Origin: JAVWMQ01 sp036637375
GTDB taxonomy: Bacteria > Bacillota > Clostridia > Peptostreptococcales > Anaerovoracaceae
DNA length: 64,000 bases
Direction of reading: 5' to 3'
Assembly (NCBI GenBank): GCA_036637375.1
Contig: JAVWMQ010000001.1
Coordinates: forward strand, 35,668 to 99,667
Part shown: positions 42,497 to 51,422 of the stretch, one piece after another
Numbering within the stretch: the stretch's first letter is position 1
Layout of the letters: each line of letters starts with the position of its first letter
Notes under the pieces: generated by a model
The model's database searches: none
Seen by the model: only the letters and a program-made list of their open reading frames with translations
Told to the model about the DNA's origin: nothing
Position numbers and translations under genes: made by a program

Positions 42497-42530
42497 ATAG
42501 CCTATCTTATGAGTTAAGATAGGCTATTTG
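42497..42530 (+). terminator. Terminator after pepT
   Basis: A 13-bp stem (ATAGCCTATCTTA 42497-42509 with its complement 42515-42527), 5-nt loop, weak T stretch. Confidence 0.75.
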
Positions 42531-42585
42531 CAATTTTTCGTATTTGCAAGTTTATGGCATAAAACATAATCCTCTAAATCAATAA

Positions 42586-42613
42586 AAACTAGCATAGACG
42601 TGCTAGTTTTTTT
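42586..42613 (+). terminator. Second, orphan terminator hairpin
   Basis: AAACTAGCA (42586-42594) pairs with TGCTAGTTT (42601-42609), 6-nt loop, followed by TTTT. It lies 56 bp beyond the pepT terminator with no gene between. It is either a back-up terminator or the end of a short unannotated RNA. Confidence 0.7.
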
Positions 42614-42662
42614 GTGTACAAAAAATATAATATGTAATTTTCAGAAAATTGCATTACTTATG

Positions 42663-42691
42663 TTGATAAGAAGTTAACGAAGTGTTATAAT
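42663..42691 (+). promoter_or_regulatory. Promoter of the EF-G-like gene
   Basis: TTGATA (42663-42668), 17-bp spacer, TATAAT (42686-42691), 38 bp before the start codon. Confidence 0.75.
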
Positions 42692-42729
42692 GAACTAACT
42701 TGTTAATTATAATTTTAGGAGGGCTTATT

Positions 42730-44685
42730 ATGAAAGGCTATACTAGCGAAACAATTAGAAACGTAGCACTTGTAGGACATGGCGGATGTGGAAAAACAAC
42801 TTTTCTAGAATCAGTTTTACTTGAAACTGGCGCAACCTCTAGAATGGGTAAAGTTGAAGATGGTAATACAGTATCTGACTATGACAAGATGGAAATTGAA
42901 AAAGGATATTCTATTAATACTTCTGTAGTTCCAGTAATTTGGAAAGATAGCAAGATTAACTTTATTGATACACCAGGATATTTTGATTTTGTAGGTGAAG
43001 TTAATGCAGCGTTAAGAGCAGCGGAAGCAGCAATAATATTAGTTGACGCTGGGGCAGGTATTCAAGTTGGTACTGAACAGGCTTGGAAAGCATGTGAGAG
43101 ATACAAAAAGCCAAGATTCATTGTAATAAATAAGAGAGATAAAGATGAGTTTGACTATCACAAAACTTTTGGTGAACTTAAAGATAAATTTGGCGAACAT
43201 TTAATTCCATTTAGTTGGCCAATTACAACAGAAATAGACGAAGATTTAAAAGAAGCTATTGCTATGACTGATGATGACTTAATGGAAAAGTATTTTAATG
43301 GGGATGACTTTAGTCCAGAAGAAATCAAAAAAGGATTAGGTAGAGGTATTAGAGAAGGTGGAATCGTTCCTGTACTGTCATCAGCATTTATTTTAGGACA
43401 TGGCAGTGAAGGATTGTTAGATTTATTAATGGAATATGTTCCAACACCATTAGAGCATGGTCCTTATAGAGGATTTAATGACAAAAATGAGCCGGTTGAA
43501 GTGATATCAAAGACTGATGGCCCTGTATCTACTTTTGTATTTAAGACAATAGTAGACCCATTTGTTGGTAAAATTTCTGTTATGAAGGTTGTATCAGGTA
43601 AATTAAATGCTGGTACAGAAATTCTAAACGAAAGAACAGGCAAAATGGAAAAAATCGGTAAACTTTTCTTCCTAAGAGGAAACCACCAAGAAGAATTGAA
43701 TTATGCCGAAGCTGGAGATATTGTAGCTGTATCTAAACTGCAACACACATTATCAGGTGATACACTTTGTGAAAAAGGAAATATCATTAGATATCTACCT
43801 TTGGATTATCCAAAACCATCACTTTTCATTGCAATTGAAGCAGCAGACAAAAACGATGAAGATAAAGTTTTCTCAGGTTTAGCAAGACTTAGAGAGGAAG
43901 ACCCATCTTTTGTAATAGAGAGAAATGTGGAAACAAAACAGACTCTACTTGGGGGACAGGGAGAGATACAGATAAATGTAATTATGGAAAAATTAAAAGA
44001 TAGATTTGGTGTTTCTGTAAAAACAATTCCACAAAAGATAGCATATAGAGAAACAATTAGAGGGACTTCAGATGTGCAAGGTAAACACAAAAAGCAATCA
44101 GGTGGAGCTGGACAATATGGAGATGTTCATATTAGATTTGCACCATCACAGGAAGAATTTGAATTTACTGAATCATTATTTGGAGGCTCAATTCCAAAGA
44201 ACTATGTGCCGGCTGTAGAGAAAGGTTTAATTGAATCAATGGAGCATGGTCCTTTGGCAGGATGCCGAGTTGTTAATATTAAAGCAGATCTTTATGATGG
44301 TTCATACCATGATGTTGACTCAAATGAAATGGCGTTTAAAATTGCAGCTTCATTAGCATTCAAAAAGGGTATAGCTGAAGCTAATCCATGCTTGTTAGAA
44401 CCAATTATGCACTTAGATATTTATGTTCCAGAAAACTACATGGGCGATGTAATGGGTGATATGAATAAGCGTAGAGGTAAGATTCTAGGTATGGAACCAC
44501 AAGCTAATGGCGACCAGAGAATAATGGCAGAAGCTCCTCAGGCAGAACTATTTGATTATGCTGTAGTTTTAAGATCTATGACTCAGGCGAGAGGAACTTA
44601 TGAATTGGAATTTGAAAGATATGAGCCAGTTCCACAAAGTATAGCAGAAAAAATTATTAAAGCTTATGAAGAAAGTCATAAGTAG
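42730..44685 (+). CDS. Elongation factor G-like GTPase (EF-G paralogue)
   Basis: The 651-residue translational GTPase has domains I-V in EF-G order, but it is about 40 residues shorter than the translocase. Its G motifs deviate: G1 is GHGGCGKTT instead of AHIDAGKTT, and the switch I RGITI is KGYSI. G3 DTPGYFDF and G4 NKRD are retained. The domain IV tip region (GGAGQYGDVHIRF, KNYVPAVEKGL) and domain V (PENYMGDVMGDMNKRRGKILGM) are intact. These features fit the EF-G-like paralogue family, whose role (recycling or stress) is unsettled. It is not next to rpsL/rpsG/tuf. The start at 42730 follows AGGAGGG; an upstream ATG at 42700 lacks a site. Monocistronic. Confidence 0.88.
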   Translation: MKGYTSETIRNVALVGHGGCGKTTFLESVLLETGATSRMGKVEDGNTVSDYDKMEIEKGYSINTSVVPVIWKDSKINFIDTPGYFDFVGEVNAALRAAEAAIILVDAGAGIQVGTEQAWKACERYKKPRFIVINKRDKDEFDYHKTFGELKDKFGEHLIPFSWPITTEIDEDLKEAIAMTDDDLMEKYFNGDDFSPEEIKKGLGRGIREGGIVPVLSSAFILGHGSEGLLDLLMEYVPTPLEHGPYRGFNDKNEPVEVISKTDGPVSTFVFKTIVDPFVGKISVMKVVSGKLNAGTEILNERTGKMEKIGKLFFLRGNHQEELNYAEAGDIVAVSKLQHTLSGDTLCEKGNIIRYLPLDYPKPSLFIAIEAADKNDEDKVFSGLARLREEDPSFVIERNVETKQTLLGGQGEIQINVIMEKLKDRFGVSVKTIPQKIAYRETIRGTSDVQGKHKKQSGGAGQYGDVHIRFAPSQEEFEFTESLFGGSIPKNYVPAVEKGLIESMEHGPLAGCRVVNIKADLYDGSYHDVDSNEMAFKIAASLAFKKGIAEANPCLLEPIMHLDIYVPENYMGDVMGDMNKRRGKILGMEPQANGDQRIMAEAPQAELFDYAVVLRSMTQARGTYELEFERYEPVPQSIAEKIIKAYEESHK

Positions 44686-44709
44686 TATAAAAGTTAAGAT
44701 TTGAAAATG

Positions 44710-44742
44710 AAATCAGGTGTAGAATTTACACCTGATTTTTAT
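44710..44742 (+). terminator. Terminator after the EF-G-like gene
   Basis: AAATCAGGTGTA (44710-44721) with TACACCTGATTT (44727-44738), 5-nt loop, T run. The radA promoter starts 12 bp later. Confidence 0.85.
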
Positions 44743-44754
44743 TAGGGCTATCCA

Positions 44755-44783
44755 TTGACAGAGTTATACTGTTAGAGTAAAAT
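44755..44783 (+). promoter_or_regulatory. Promoter of radA
   Basis: TTGACA (44755-44760), 17-bp spacer, TAAAAT (44778-44783). Confidence 0.75.
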
Positions 44784-44822
44784 GTAAAAAAGAACAAGTG
44801 TTTGTGCAGAATGGAGAATGAA

Positions 44823-46214
44823 ATGGCGAAGAAGACGAAAACAGTATTTGTGTGCCAGGAGTGTGGATATGAAACTCCTAAATGGCAAGGTCAGTGCATC
44901 TGTGGTGCATGGAATTCAATGGTTGAAGAAAAGGTATTGCCTGTAACAGAGCAAGACAATAGACGTAGAGGTACATTTGATATAAAGGGTAAGGCCAAAG
45001 CGGACAGGCTAAAGGATGTGAAGTCTGATGGTAATATTGATAGGGTAGATACGGGTATTTCTGAACTAAACCGAGTTCTTGGTGGTGGAATAGTGAAAGG
45101 TTCTTTGACGCTGATTTCAGGAGAACCTGGAATAGGTAAATCTACCATTATAATGCAAGCGGCAAGTAATATTTCAGCAAAAGGATTAAAGGTACTTTAT
45201 GTTTCTGGTGAGGAATCAGAGGAACAATTGAAACTTAGAGCAGATAGAATTTGTGGTGAAATAAGCAATGAATTTTTTGTATTAGCTGAAACAAATATAG
45301 AAAACATAGAAATCATAACCAAAGAAATGGAACCAGATTTCATTATAATTGACTCCATACAAACAACTTACTCAAGTGCTATAGATTCAGCACCAGGATC
45401 CGTATCTCAAGTTAGATATTGTGGTAATGAGTTTATGCGAATTGGGAAAATGGCAGGGATACCAATATTTATTGTTGCTCATGTGACTAAGAGTGGGGAG
45501 CTTGCAGGTCCTAAAATTGTAGAGCATCTAGTCGATTGTGTACTTCATTTTACAGGGGAGCGAAATCATGAACTGAGAATCCTAAGATCCTTCAAGAATA
45601 GGTTTGGGACAACTAGTGAGATTGGTGCATTTGAAATGGAAGGTACTGGACTTGTTGAAATAAAAAATTTATCAAAAACATTCCTGGAGGGGCTTGATGG
45701 GAACAAAGAAGGTTCTATTGTTGGTGCAGTTTATGAAGGGACAAGACCTCTATTGCTTGAAATTCAGGCATTGACATCACCTACAAATGTGGGATTTGCA
45801 AGGAGAACTGTTATAGGTATTGAAAGTTCGAGGCTTAATATGATTATTGCTGTCCTTGAAAGAAAAGTTGGATTATCATTGTTAAACCAAGATGTTTTTG
45901 TAAATGTAGTTGGAGGGATAAGACCAGAGGGAACATCAACTGATTTAGCAGTAGCTTTGGCAATACATTCTTCATATAGAGATGTAGTGCCAGATAACAA
46001 GACAATTGCAATTGGAGAAATTGGTTTGACTGGTGATTTGAGATCTGTACAAAACGCAGAAAAAATCGTAAAAGAGGCAATAAGAATGGGTTTTAGAAAT
46101 ATAATACTCCCACATGGAAATGCAAAGAAGCTTTCCAATATGGGAGAAAGTGTTAAAATTATTTCTGTTAGAGATATTAACGACGCCATTCACGCTTATG
46201 GGGCTTCTCGATAG
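44823..46214 (+). CDS. radA: DNA repair protein RadA (Sms)
   Basis: The 463-residue protein has the four-Cys zinc finger (CQECGYETPKWQGQCICGAW), a RecA-like ATPase with Walker A GEPGIGKST, the RadA-specific KNRFG motif, and a C-terminal Lon-protease-like domain (GGIRPEGTSTDLAVALAI, GEIGLTGDLRSV). It is a helicase that promotes branch migration during recombination. Start ATG 44823 has GGAGAATGA upstream; two earlier ATGs in the same frame (44802, 44811) are less well placed. Its last 38 bases overlap the 3' end of the convergent histidine kinase gene. Confidence 0.96.
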   Translation: MAKKTKTVFVCQECGYETPKWQGQCICGAWNSMVEEKVLPVTEQDNRRRGTFDIKGKAKADRLKDVKSDGNIDRVDTGISELNRVLGGGIVKGSLTLISGEPGIGKSTIIMQAASNISAKGLKVLYVSGEESEEQLKLRADRICGEISNEFFVLAETNIENIEIITKEMEPDFIIIDSIQTTYSSAIDSAPGSVSQVRYCGNEFMRIGKMAGIPIFIVAHVTKSGELAGPKIVEHLVDCVLHFTGERNHELRILRSFKNRFGTTSEIGAFEMEGTGLVEIKNLSKTFLEGLDGNKEGSIVGAVYEGTRPLLLEIQALTSPTNVGFARRTVIGIESSRLNMIIAVLERKVGLSLLNQDVFVNVVGGIRPEGTSTDLAVALAIHSSYRDVVPDNKTIAIGEIGLTGDLRSVQNAEKIVKEAIRMGFRNIILPHGNAKKLSNMGESVKIISVRDINDAIHAYGASR

Positions 46215-47634
46215 GTTCATAAACTCCAAGTTCGAACCAAAATGTAGTGCCACGTCCTACCTTACTTTCAACTCCAAATCGGGAATTATGAGCAAGTAGT
46301 ATTTGTTTTACAATGGATAAGCCAAGGCCTGAGCCCTTTGTTTGTCTTACGTGATTACTACTTGTTTTGTAATATCTTTCCCAAACGTAAGGAAGTTCAT
46401 CAGGCTTGATACCTACTCCATGGTCTACAACCTCACAATGGACTTTTTTGCCCCAACGTTTGAGGTTAATAAATATTTTTTTATCTTCACCACAATACTT
46501 AATAGCATTGGTTAACAGGTTTGATACAACTTGTTTAATTCTATCGGGATCACCCTTAACCAATACATCATTACGACAGTTAAACTGTATTGAGTATCCT
46601 TCGGTTTCTTCAAGGATTTCGTAAGGTTGAATTATGGTTTGAATAAGTTCTTTTAAACTAAAAGCTTTAACTGCAAGTGTTAATGTTCCTGCTTGGATTG
46701 TTGATAATGTTAAAACGTCATTTACCAAGGTGTTTAGTCTATCTGACTCATCAATAATAACCTGCAGGTGAGCATTACGTTTTTCGGGAATATCACCAGA
46801 TAAATCTCGAATCATTTCAGCATAAGACTTAACCATTGTAAGTGGTGTACGCAAATCGTGAGAAACATTTGCCATTAAATCTTTTTGTAGAACTACTGAT
46901 TTTTCTAGCTCCAAAGAAGCTTTATTTAATGTGTTTGCCAAATCATTTATTTCGGAATAACCCAAATCGGAACTAAATGTAATTCCATATTCTCCGTTTG
47001 CCAAATGTTTGGCTGATCGGTTAATAGATTTAATTGGTTTTGCAATTCTACTAGACAAGAAATAAGACAAAATAAAAGCCAATACTATGAGAATTAACAA
47101 TATATTAAATAATTGATGGCTTAATATGGTTATAGTTGAGCTAACAGGATAAAGTGGTGCAAGAACATATAATATTATTTCCTGAGAAGCATCTAAATAA
47201 CCGGCATAGGCCCATGTTTCTCGTTTAGTTTTTTCGCCAGTTAAAACCATTGAAATAGAGGATGGATTGTCCAACTTAGTCTTTAATTTTTCTCGGGCAA
47301 TTTTAAGCTCGCCTTCATATCCTTGAAGTTCATCAGATGGTGAGAAAATCACACCATTTGTAGATTCAATTCTAATAAAGACGTCATCTGTTTCGCTTAT
47401 GGATTTAACTCCATCTATAAAAGTATTAAAGTTATTTTCTTGATATTCAAGTGTAAGTTTTGAAGTTATTTTTTCGGTTTCTACTATCTTCATTTTTTCG
47501 TAATAATTGTTTAAAAAGAAGATTTGTAAAAACCAAATTAAAAATACAATTATAAGAGTAAACAACATAAAATAAGTCCATACCTTGAATTTTATGCCTT
47601 TAATGTTTATGCTATGCTTCAAATTTATATCCAA
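46177..47634 (-). CDS. Two-component sensor histidine kinase
   Basis: The 485-residue membrane kinase has two transmembrane segments (about residues 16-40 and 170-192) flanking an extracytoplasmic sensor of about 130 residues. A HAMP domain, a HisKA dimerisation domain with the phospho-acceptor His in MANVSHDLRTPLTMVKSYAEM, and a HATPase domain (N box LTNAIKYC, DHGVGIKPDELPYVWERYYK, GSGLGLSIVKQIL) follow. The first codon is TTG 47634, inside the response regulator gene; TTG 47622 is equally possible, as no ATG lies before the first membrane segment. Signal unknown. It overlaps radA at its 3' end. Confidence 0.92.
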   Translation of the reverse strand: MDINLKHSINIKGIKFKVWTYFMLFTLIIVFLIWFLQIFFLNNYYEKMKIVETEKITSKLTLEYQENNFNTFIDGVKSISETDDVFIRIESTNGVIFSPSDELQGYEGELKIAREKLKTKLDNPSSISMVLTGEKTKRETWAYAGYLDASQEIILYVLAPLYPVSSTITILSHQLFNILLILIVLAFILSYFLSSRIAKPIKSINRSAKHLANGEYGITFSSDLGYSEINDLANTLNKASLELEKSVVLQKDLMANVSHDLRTPLTMVKSYAEMIRDLSGDIPEKRNAHLQVIIDESDRLNTLVNDVLTLSTIQAGTLTLAVKAFSLKELIQTIIQPYEILEETEGYSIQFNCRNDVLVKGDPDRIKQVVSNLLTNAIKYCGEDKKIFINLKRWGKKVHCEVVDHGVGIKPDELPYVWERYYKTSSNHVRQTKGSGLGLSIVKQILLAHNSRFGVESKVGRGTTFWFELGVYEPIEKPHKREWRR

Positions 47635-48307
47635 CTCCCCTTAATGTTACAATGTAATCTCTATAATTACCTAGATTATTACGAAGATTCTTTATGTGAG
47701 TATCTATTGTTCTGTCATCGCCATAAAAATCATATCCCCATATTTCTGATAGCAGGGTATCACGGGATAATGCAATATTCTGGTTTTCTACCAGATAGAA
47801 AAGTAATTCATACTCTTTTGGAGTGAGTTCAATTTTATTTCCATCGACAGAAACAGAACGAGCTAGAACGTCAATCTCCAATCCTTCAAATTTATAAAAA
47901 TCTACAGAAGTGGGTTCTTGCGCTGTTGCATCAGGAATTACAGTTGCTTTGTGCCTTGCTATTACTGCATTTACCCTTGCAAATAGTTCTTTTGGACTAA
48001 AAGGTTTGATAACGTAATCATCAATTCCAAGTTCAAATCCAAAGAGCTTGTCGTATTCTTCGCTTCTAGCAGATAAAAGTATAACTGGTAAATTCTTAAT
48101 TTTTTTTATTTCTTTGCATGCGCTAAAACCGTCTAATTTAGGCATCATAATATCCATAATAATGATTTCATAATCATTTTTCTTACAAAGTTCTACTGCG
48201 GCCTCGCCGTCTTCTGCTTCTGTAACCTGAAAATCGTTAAATTCAGCGTATTCTCTTATTACTTCTCTGATTCTAATTTCATCGTCAACTACAAGTAATC
48301 GTTTCAT
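47612..48307 (-). CDS. OmpR/PhoB-family response regulator
   Basis: The 231-residue regulator has a receiver domain (acidic pocket VVDDE, phosphorylation site Asp in IIMDIMMPKLDG, Lys in YVIKPFSPKEL) and a C-terminal winged helix (residues about 130-231, IELTPKEYELLFYLVENQN...VTLRGVGYKFEA). It precedes and overlaps its cognate kinase gene by 23 bp. Ribosome site AAAGGAGG. Target genes unknown; no receiver-type direct repeats are evident upstream of it. Confidence 0.94.
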   Translation of the reverse strand: MKRLLVVDDEIRIREVIREYAEFNDFQVTEAEDGEAAVELCKKNDYEIIIMDIMMPKLDGFSACKEIKKIKNLPVILLSARSEEYDKLFGFELGIDDYVIKPFSPKELFARVNAVIARHKATVIPDATAQEPTSVDFYKFEGLEIDVLARSVSVDGNKIELTPKEYELLFYLVENQNIALSRDTLLSEIWGYDFYGDDRTIDTHIKNLRNNLGNYRDYIVTLRGVGYKFEA

Positions 48308-48435
48308 AATTTGTGCCTCCTTTTTTCATATGGTTATTGTATCATAAAAAAATGTTTTTGCGAATTATTTATATATATTGTTCACCATTTTTACTAAAAT
48401 GAAGTGGCTTTTATTAATTTACATATTTTTTTTTA

Positions 48436-48464
48436 TTGACAGTTTTTTTTTATTATGATATAGT
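48436..48464 (+). promoter_or_regulatory. Upstream promoter of carD
   Basis: TTGACA (48436-48441), 17-bp spacer containing a T tract, TATAGT (48459-48464). Confidence 0.65.
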
Positions 48465-48482
48465 GAATTATTTTACATTATC

Positions 48483-48512
48483 TTGACAATTTCGGGTGAA
48501 ATGAATTATACT
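48483..48512 (+). promoter_or_regulatory. Downstream promoter of carD
   Basis: TTGACA (48483-48488), 18-bp spacer, TATACT (48507-48512), 30 bp before the start codon. It is the second of two tandem promoters. Confidence 0.7.
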
Positions 48513-48542
48513 AAAAGTGGGTAATGCCCGAAAGGAGAACAA

Positions 48543-49016
48543 ATGTATAATATTGGGGATAAAATCGTATATCCAATGCATGGGGCTGGAGTAATAGAAG
48601 AAATTGAAACCAAAAAAATTCTTGGTGAAGATAGACAATATTACATCTTGAACGTGCCATATGGAGATATGAAGATAATGATACCAGTCGAAAAAAGTGA
48701 TGAGATTGGTGTTAGGGGAATATTAAGCAAAGAGGAAATCCAAAAGGTCTTTGAAGTTCTAAGACAAGACTCTACAGAAATGTCAAATAACTGGAACCGT
48801 AGAAACAGGGAAAATATGGACAAGCTAAAAACTGGTGATGTATTTGAGATTGCTGAGGTTATTAGAAATTTGGTTAGAACTGAAAGGCTTAAAAGTTTGT
48901 CAACAGGGGAAAAAAAGCTGCTTTCTACAGCAATGCAAATATTAGTGAGTGAGTTAATACTTGTTAATAACATTACTATTGATGAGGCAAAAGACCTAAT
49001 ATGTGAAGCTATTTAG
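48543..49016 (+). CDS. CarD/CdnL-family RNA polymerase-binding regulator
   Basis: The 157-residue protein begins YNIGDKIVYPMHGAGVIEEIETKKILGEDRQYYIL, the Tudor-like RNA polymerase interaction domain of CarD/CdnL and of the TRCF N-terminal region. A helical C-terminal half (about 70-157) follows that normally contacts promoter DNA at the transcription bubble. It stabilises open complexes at housekeeping promoters. Two tandem promoters precede it; the PIN/TRAM gene follows after 74 bp, a neighbourhood also common in Firmicutes. Confidence 0.92.
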   Translation: MYNIGDKIVYPMHGAGVIEEIETKKILGEDRQYYILNVPYGDMKIMIPVEKSDEIGVRGILSKEEIQKVFEVLRQDSTEMSNNWNRRNRENMDKLKTGDVFEIAEVIRNLVRTERLKSLSTGEKKLLSTAMQILVSELILVNNITIDEAKDLICEAI

Positions 49017-49090
49017 TAGTGGCTTCACATTACTATTGTATTGTAAAAAACACAATATGATTAGAAATTTTGAAAGAAAGGAGGAAGAGT

Positions 49091-50203
49091 ATGTTAAAAA
49101 GAATATTTAGAATAATATTTACGCTTATTGGAGTTATTTGTGGCTATGGTTTTTATTCATTATGCAAGTACATTATTGGACTGAGTTATCCTAATGTTTT
49201 AAAGCATCTTGTTGGATGGCAAGGGTTTGGGATAGCATTATTGTTCGCAATTATTTTTGGAATTTTATTTTTTAATATTATGCCTTCACTTGGACGCAAG
49301 AGCCAAAAGGTAGCTAAAGATATAGAAGCCGACCTAAGCAAAGTATCAACTAATAAACTAGTGTCAGGGACAATGGGTATTATTGTTGGGTTTGTTGTCG
49401 CATTTTTATTAAGCCAGATTTATACGCAGCTTGAAGTACCGTATCTTGGAACTGTATTATCTATTATTACGTATCTAATGTTGGGTTATCTAGGATTTAT
49501 AATCTCAAGTGAACGAGGCATAGATGCCTTTGGCTCCATTATGACAGCTAGAAAATTAACTGCTGTTGGCGGCGGTAGAGCAAAAGATAAAGGCAACGAT
49601 GCTACACCTAAAATCTTTGATACAAGCGTTATTATTGACGGTAGAATTTTAGATATTATGAAAACAGGATTTCTTGAAGGAACTGTAATAATTCCAGAAT
49701 TTGTTTTAGTAGAGTTAAGGCACATTGCAGATTCTTCAGATAGCTTAAAAAGAACAAGGGGCAGGAGAGGTCTTGATATTCTAAAAAAGATTCAAGTGGA
49801 TTATGGAATTGAAATTTATAATACAGATTCAGAAAAAGCGTTAGATGAAATTCCAGAAGTTGATGTTAAGCTAATTAAATTGGCGCAGATATTAAGAGGA
49901 AAAGTTGTTACAAATGATTTTAATCTAAACAAAGTTGCAAGGATCAAAGATGTAGAAGTTCTAAACATTAATGAACTTGCAAATACATTAAAACCAGTTG
50001 TGCTACCTGGTGAAACTATGGAATTATTCTTGGTAAAAGAGGGTAAGGAGAGAGATCAGGCTCTAGCATATCTTGATGATGGAACAATGATTGTTGTTGA
50101 GCATGGAAGAAAATTCATTGGCAAAACAATTTTTGTTACAGTGACAACTGTACTGCAAACATCAGCAGGTAGAATGATATTTAGTAAACCGGAGAATAGT
50201 TAA
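49091..50203 (+). CDS. Membrane PIN/TRAM-domain protein (YacL-like)
   Basis: The 370-residue protein has four N-terminal membrane spans (to about residue 150), then a PIN nuclease-like domain (IFDTSVIIDGRILDIMKTGFLEGTVIIPEFVLVELRHIADSSDSLKR, with the acidic residues of a metal site, and VVTNDFNLNKVA). A C-terminal TRAM domain (about 310-370) should bind RNA. This architecture matches YacL. ATG 49091 has AAAGGAGG upstream. It is followed 2 bp later by ispDF, as in many Firmicutes. Confidence 0.92.
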   Translation: MLKRIFRIIFTLIGVICGYGFYSLCKYIIGLSYPNVLKHLVGWQGFGIALLFAIIFGILFFNIMPSLGRKSQKVAKDIEADLSKVSTNKLVSGTMGIIVGFVVAFLLSQIYTQLEVPYLGTVLSIITYLMLGYLGFIISSERGIDAFGSIMTARKLTAVGGGRAKDKGNDATPKIFDTSVIIDGRILDIMKTGFLEGTVIIPEFVLVELRHIADSSDSLKRTRGRRGLDILKKIQVDYGIEIYNTDSEKALDEIPEVDVKLIKLAQILRGKVVTNDFNLNKVARIKDVEVLNINELANTLKPVVLPGETMELFLVKEGKERDQALAYLDDGTMIVVEHGRKFIGKTIFVTVTTVLQTSAGRMIFSKPENS

Positions 50204-50205
50204 GA

Positions 50206-51360
50206 ATGTTTAAAGATAATAAGATTGGAGTCATAATTGCTGCCGCAGGAATTGGTAAAAGAATGGGCAGTGATATTCCAAAACAATTTATGAAAATATC
50301 TGGAGAACCGATTTTAGTAAAAACATATAAAGCTTTTGCAAAATCTGATTTCGTAGATAGAATTTTTGTAGTGACTAACGAGGAATATATGGAATATTGC
50401 AGAAATTTGATGGTTCCATATTTGTCTAACAAAGAATTAATTAAAATGGGTGGAATTATTGAAGGCGGAACTGAAAGACAGGATTCTGTTTTTCGTGCTT
50501 TGCTAGGTATGGAAAAAATAGATCCAAACATTTCACATGTGTTGATACATGATGGGGCAAGACCATTTGTCACACAAGAAATTATAGAAAAAACTATAAT
50601 TAAAACAGTAGAAGTTGGAGCGGCAATTGTTTGTGTTATGCCCAAAGATACGATTAGAAGTGATGAGGGCACATTAGATAGAAGCAAACTAAAAGCTGTC
50701 CAAACACCACAAGGCTTTGTATTTGAAATGATCAAAAAAGCTCATGCAAATGCTTTTGAGTATGGTATAAAGGCAACGGATGATGCAAGTCTTGTTGAAA
50801 TTATGGGACAAGAGATAGCTGTTGTAACTGGTGATTATAGCAATATAAAAATTACGACGAGAGAAGATTTACCAAAATCCACAAGAGTTGGACATGGGTA
50901 TGATGTACACAAGCTAGTAGAAGGCAGGGATCTGATACTAGGTGGTGTAAATATTCCTTATGAAAAAGGGCTTCTTGGTCATTCAGATGCAGATGTATTA
51001 ACACATGCTCTAATGGATGCCTTGCTTGGAGCCGCTTGTCTTGGGGACATTGGTAGGCACTTTCCAGATTCAGATGATGAATACAAGGGTGTAAGTAGCA
51101 TTGTATTACTTCAAAAAGTAGGGCTTATGCTGCTAGAAAAAGGTGCAAATATTTCAAATGTGGATATTACGCTAATGGCAGAGCGACCGAAAATAGCTAA
51201 CTACATTGATGAGATGACAACAAATATTGCAAAGGCGCTATTAATAGAAAAGAGTCAAATTAATATTAAGGGAACAACAACAGAGAAATTAGGCTTTGTT
51301 GGAAGACATGAAGGTATGGCGGCAGAAGCTGTTTGTCTAATTGATTTGTCGCCGTATTAA
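50206..51360 (+). CDS. ispDF: Bifunctional IspD/IspF: MEP cytidylyltransferase and MEcPP synthase
   Basis: Residues about 1-222 are IspD (GVIIAAAGIGKRMGSDIPKQFM nucleotide loop, GGTERQDSVFRAL, HDGARPFVT, VQTPQGF, TDDASLVE). Residues about 226-384 are IspF (RVGHGYDVHKL with the metal Asp/His pair, GLLGHSDADVLTHALMDALLGA, GDIGRHFPDSD, KGTTTEKLGF). The chain performs steps 3 and 5 of the MEP isoprenoid pathway; step 4 (IspE) is not encoded here. Starts 2 bp after the YacL-like gene. Confidence 0.96.
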   Translation: MFKDNKIGVIIAAAGIGKRMGSDIPKQFMKISGEPILVKTYKAFAKSDFVDRIFVVTNEEYMEYCRNLMVPYLSNKELIKMGGIIEGGTERQDSVFRALLGMEKIDPNISHVLIHDGARPFVTQEIIEKTIIKTVEVGAAIVCVMPKDTIRSDEGTLDRSKLKAVQTPQGFVFEMIKKAHANAFEYGIKATDDASLVEIMGQEIAVVTGDYSNIKITTREDLPKSTRVGHGYDVHKLVEGRDLILGGVNIPYEKGLLGHSDADVLTHALMDALLGAACLGDIGRHFPDSDDEYKGVSSIVLLQKVGLMLLEKGANISNVDITLMAERPKIANYIDEMTTNIAKALLIEKSQINIKGTTTEKLGFVGRHEGMAAEAVCLIDLSPY

Positions 51361-51422
51361 TTTGCGCAAAAAATAGATGATAATGATAAATATATTACTA
51401 AGGTAAGGAGAAATAAAAACTT

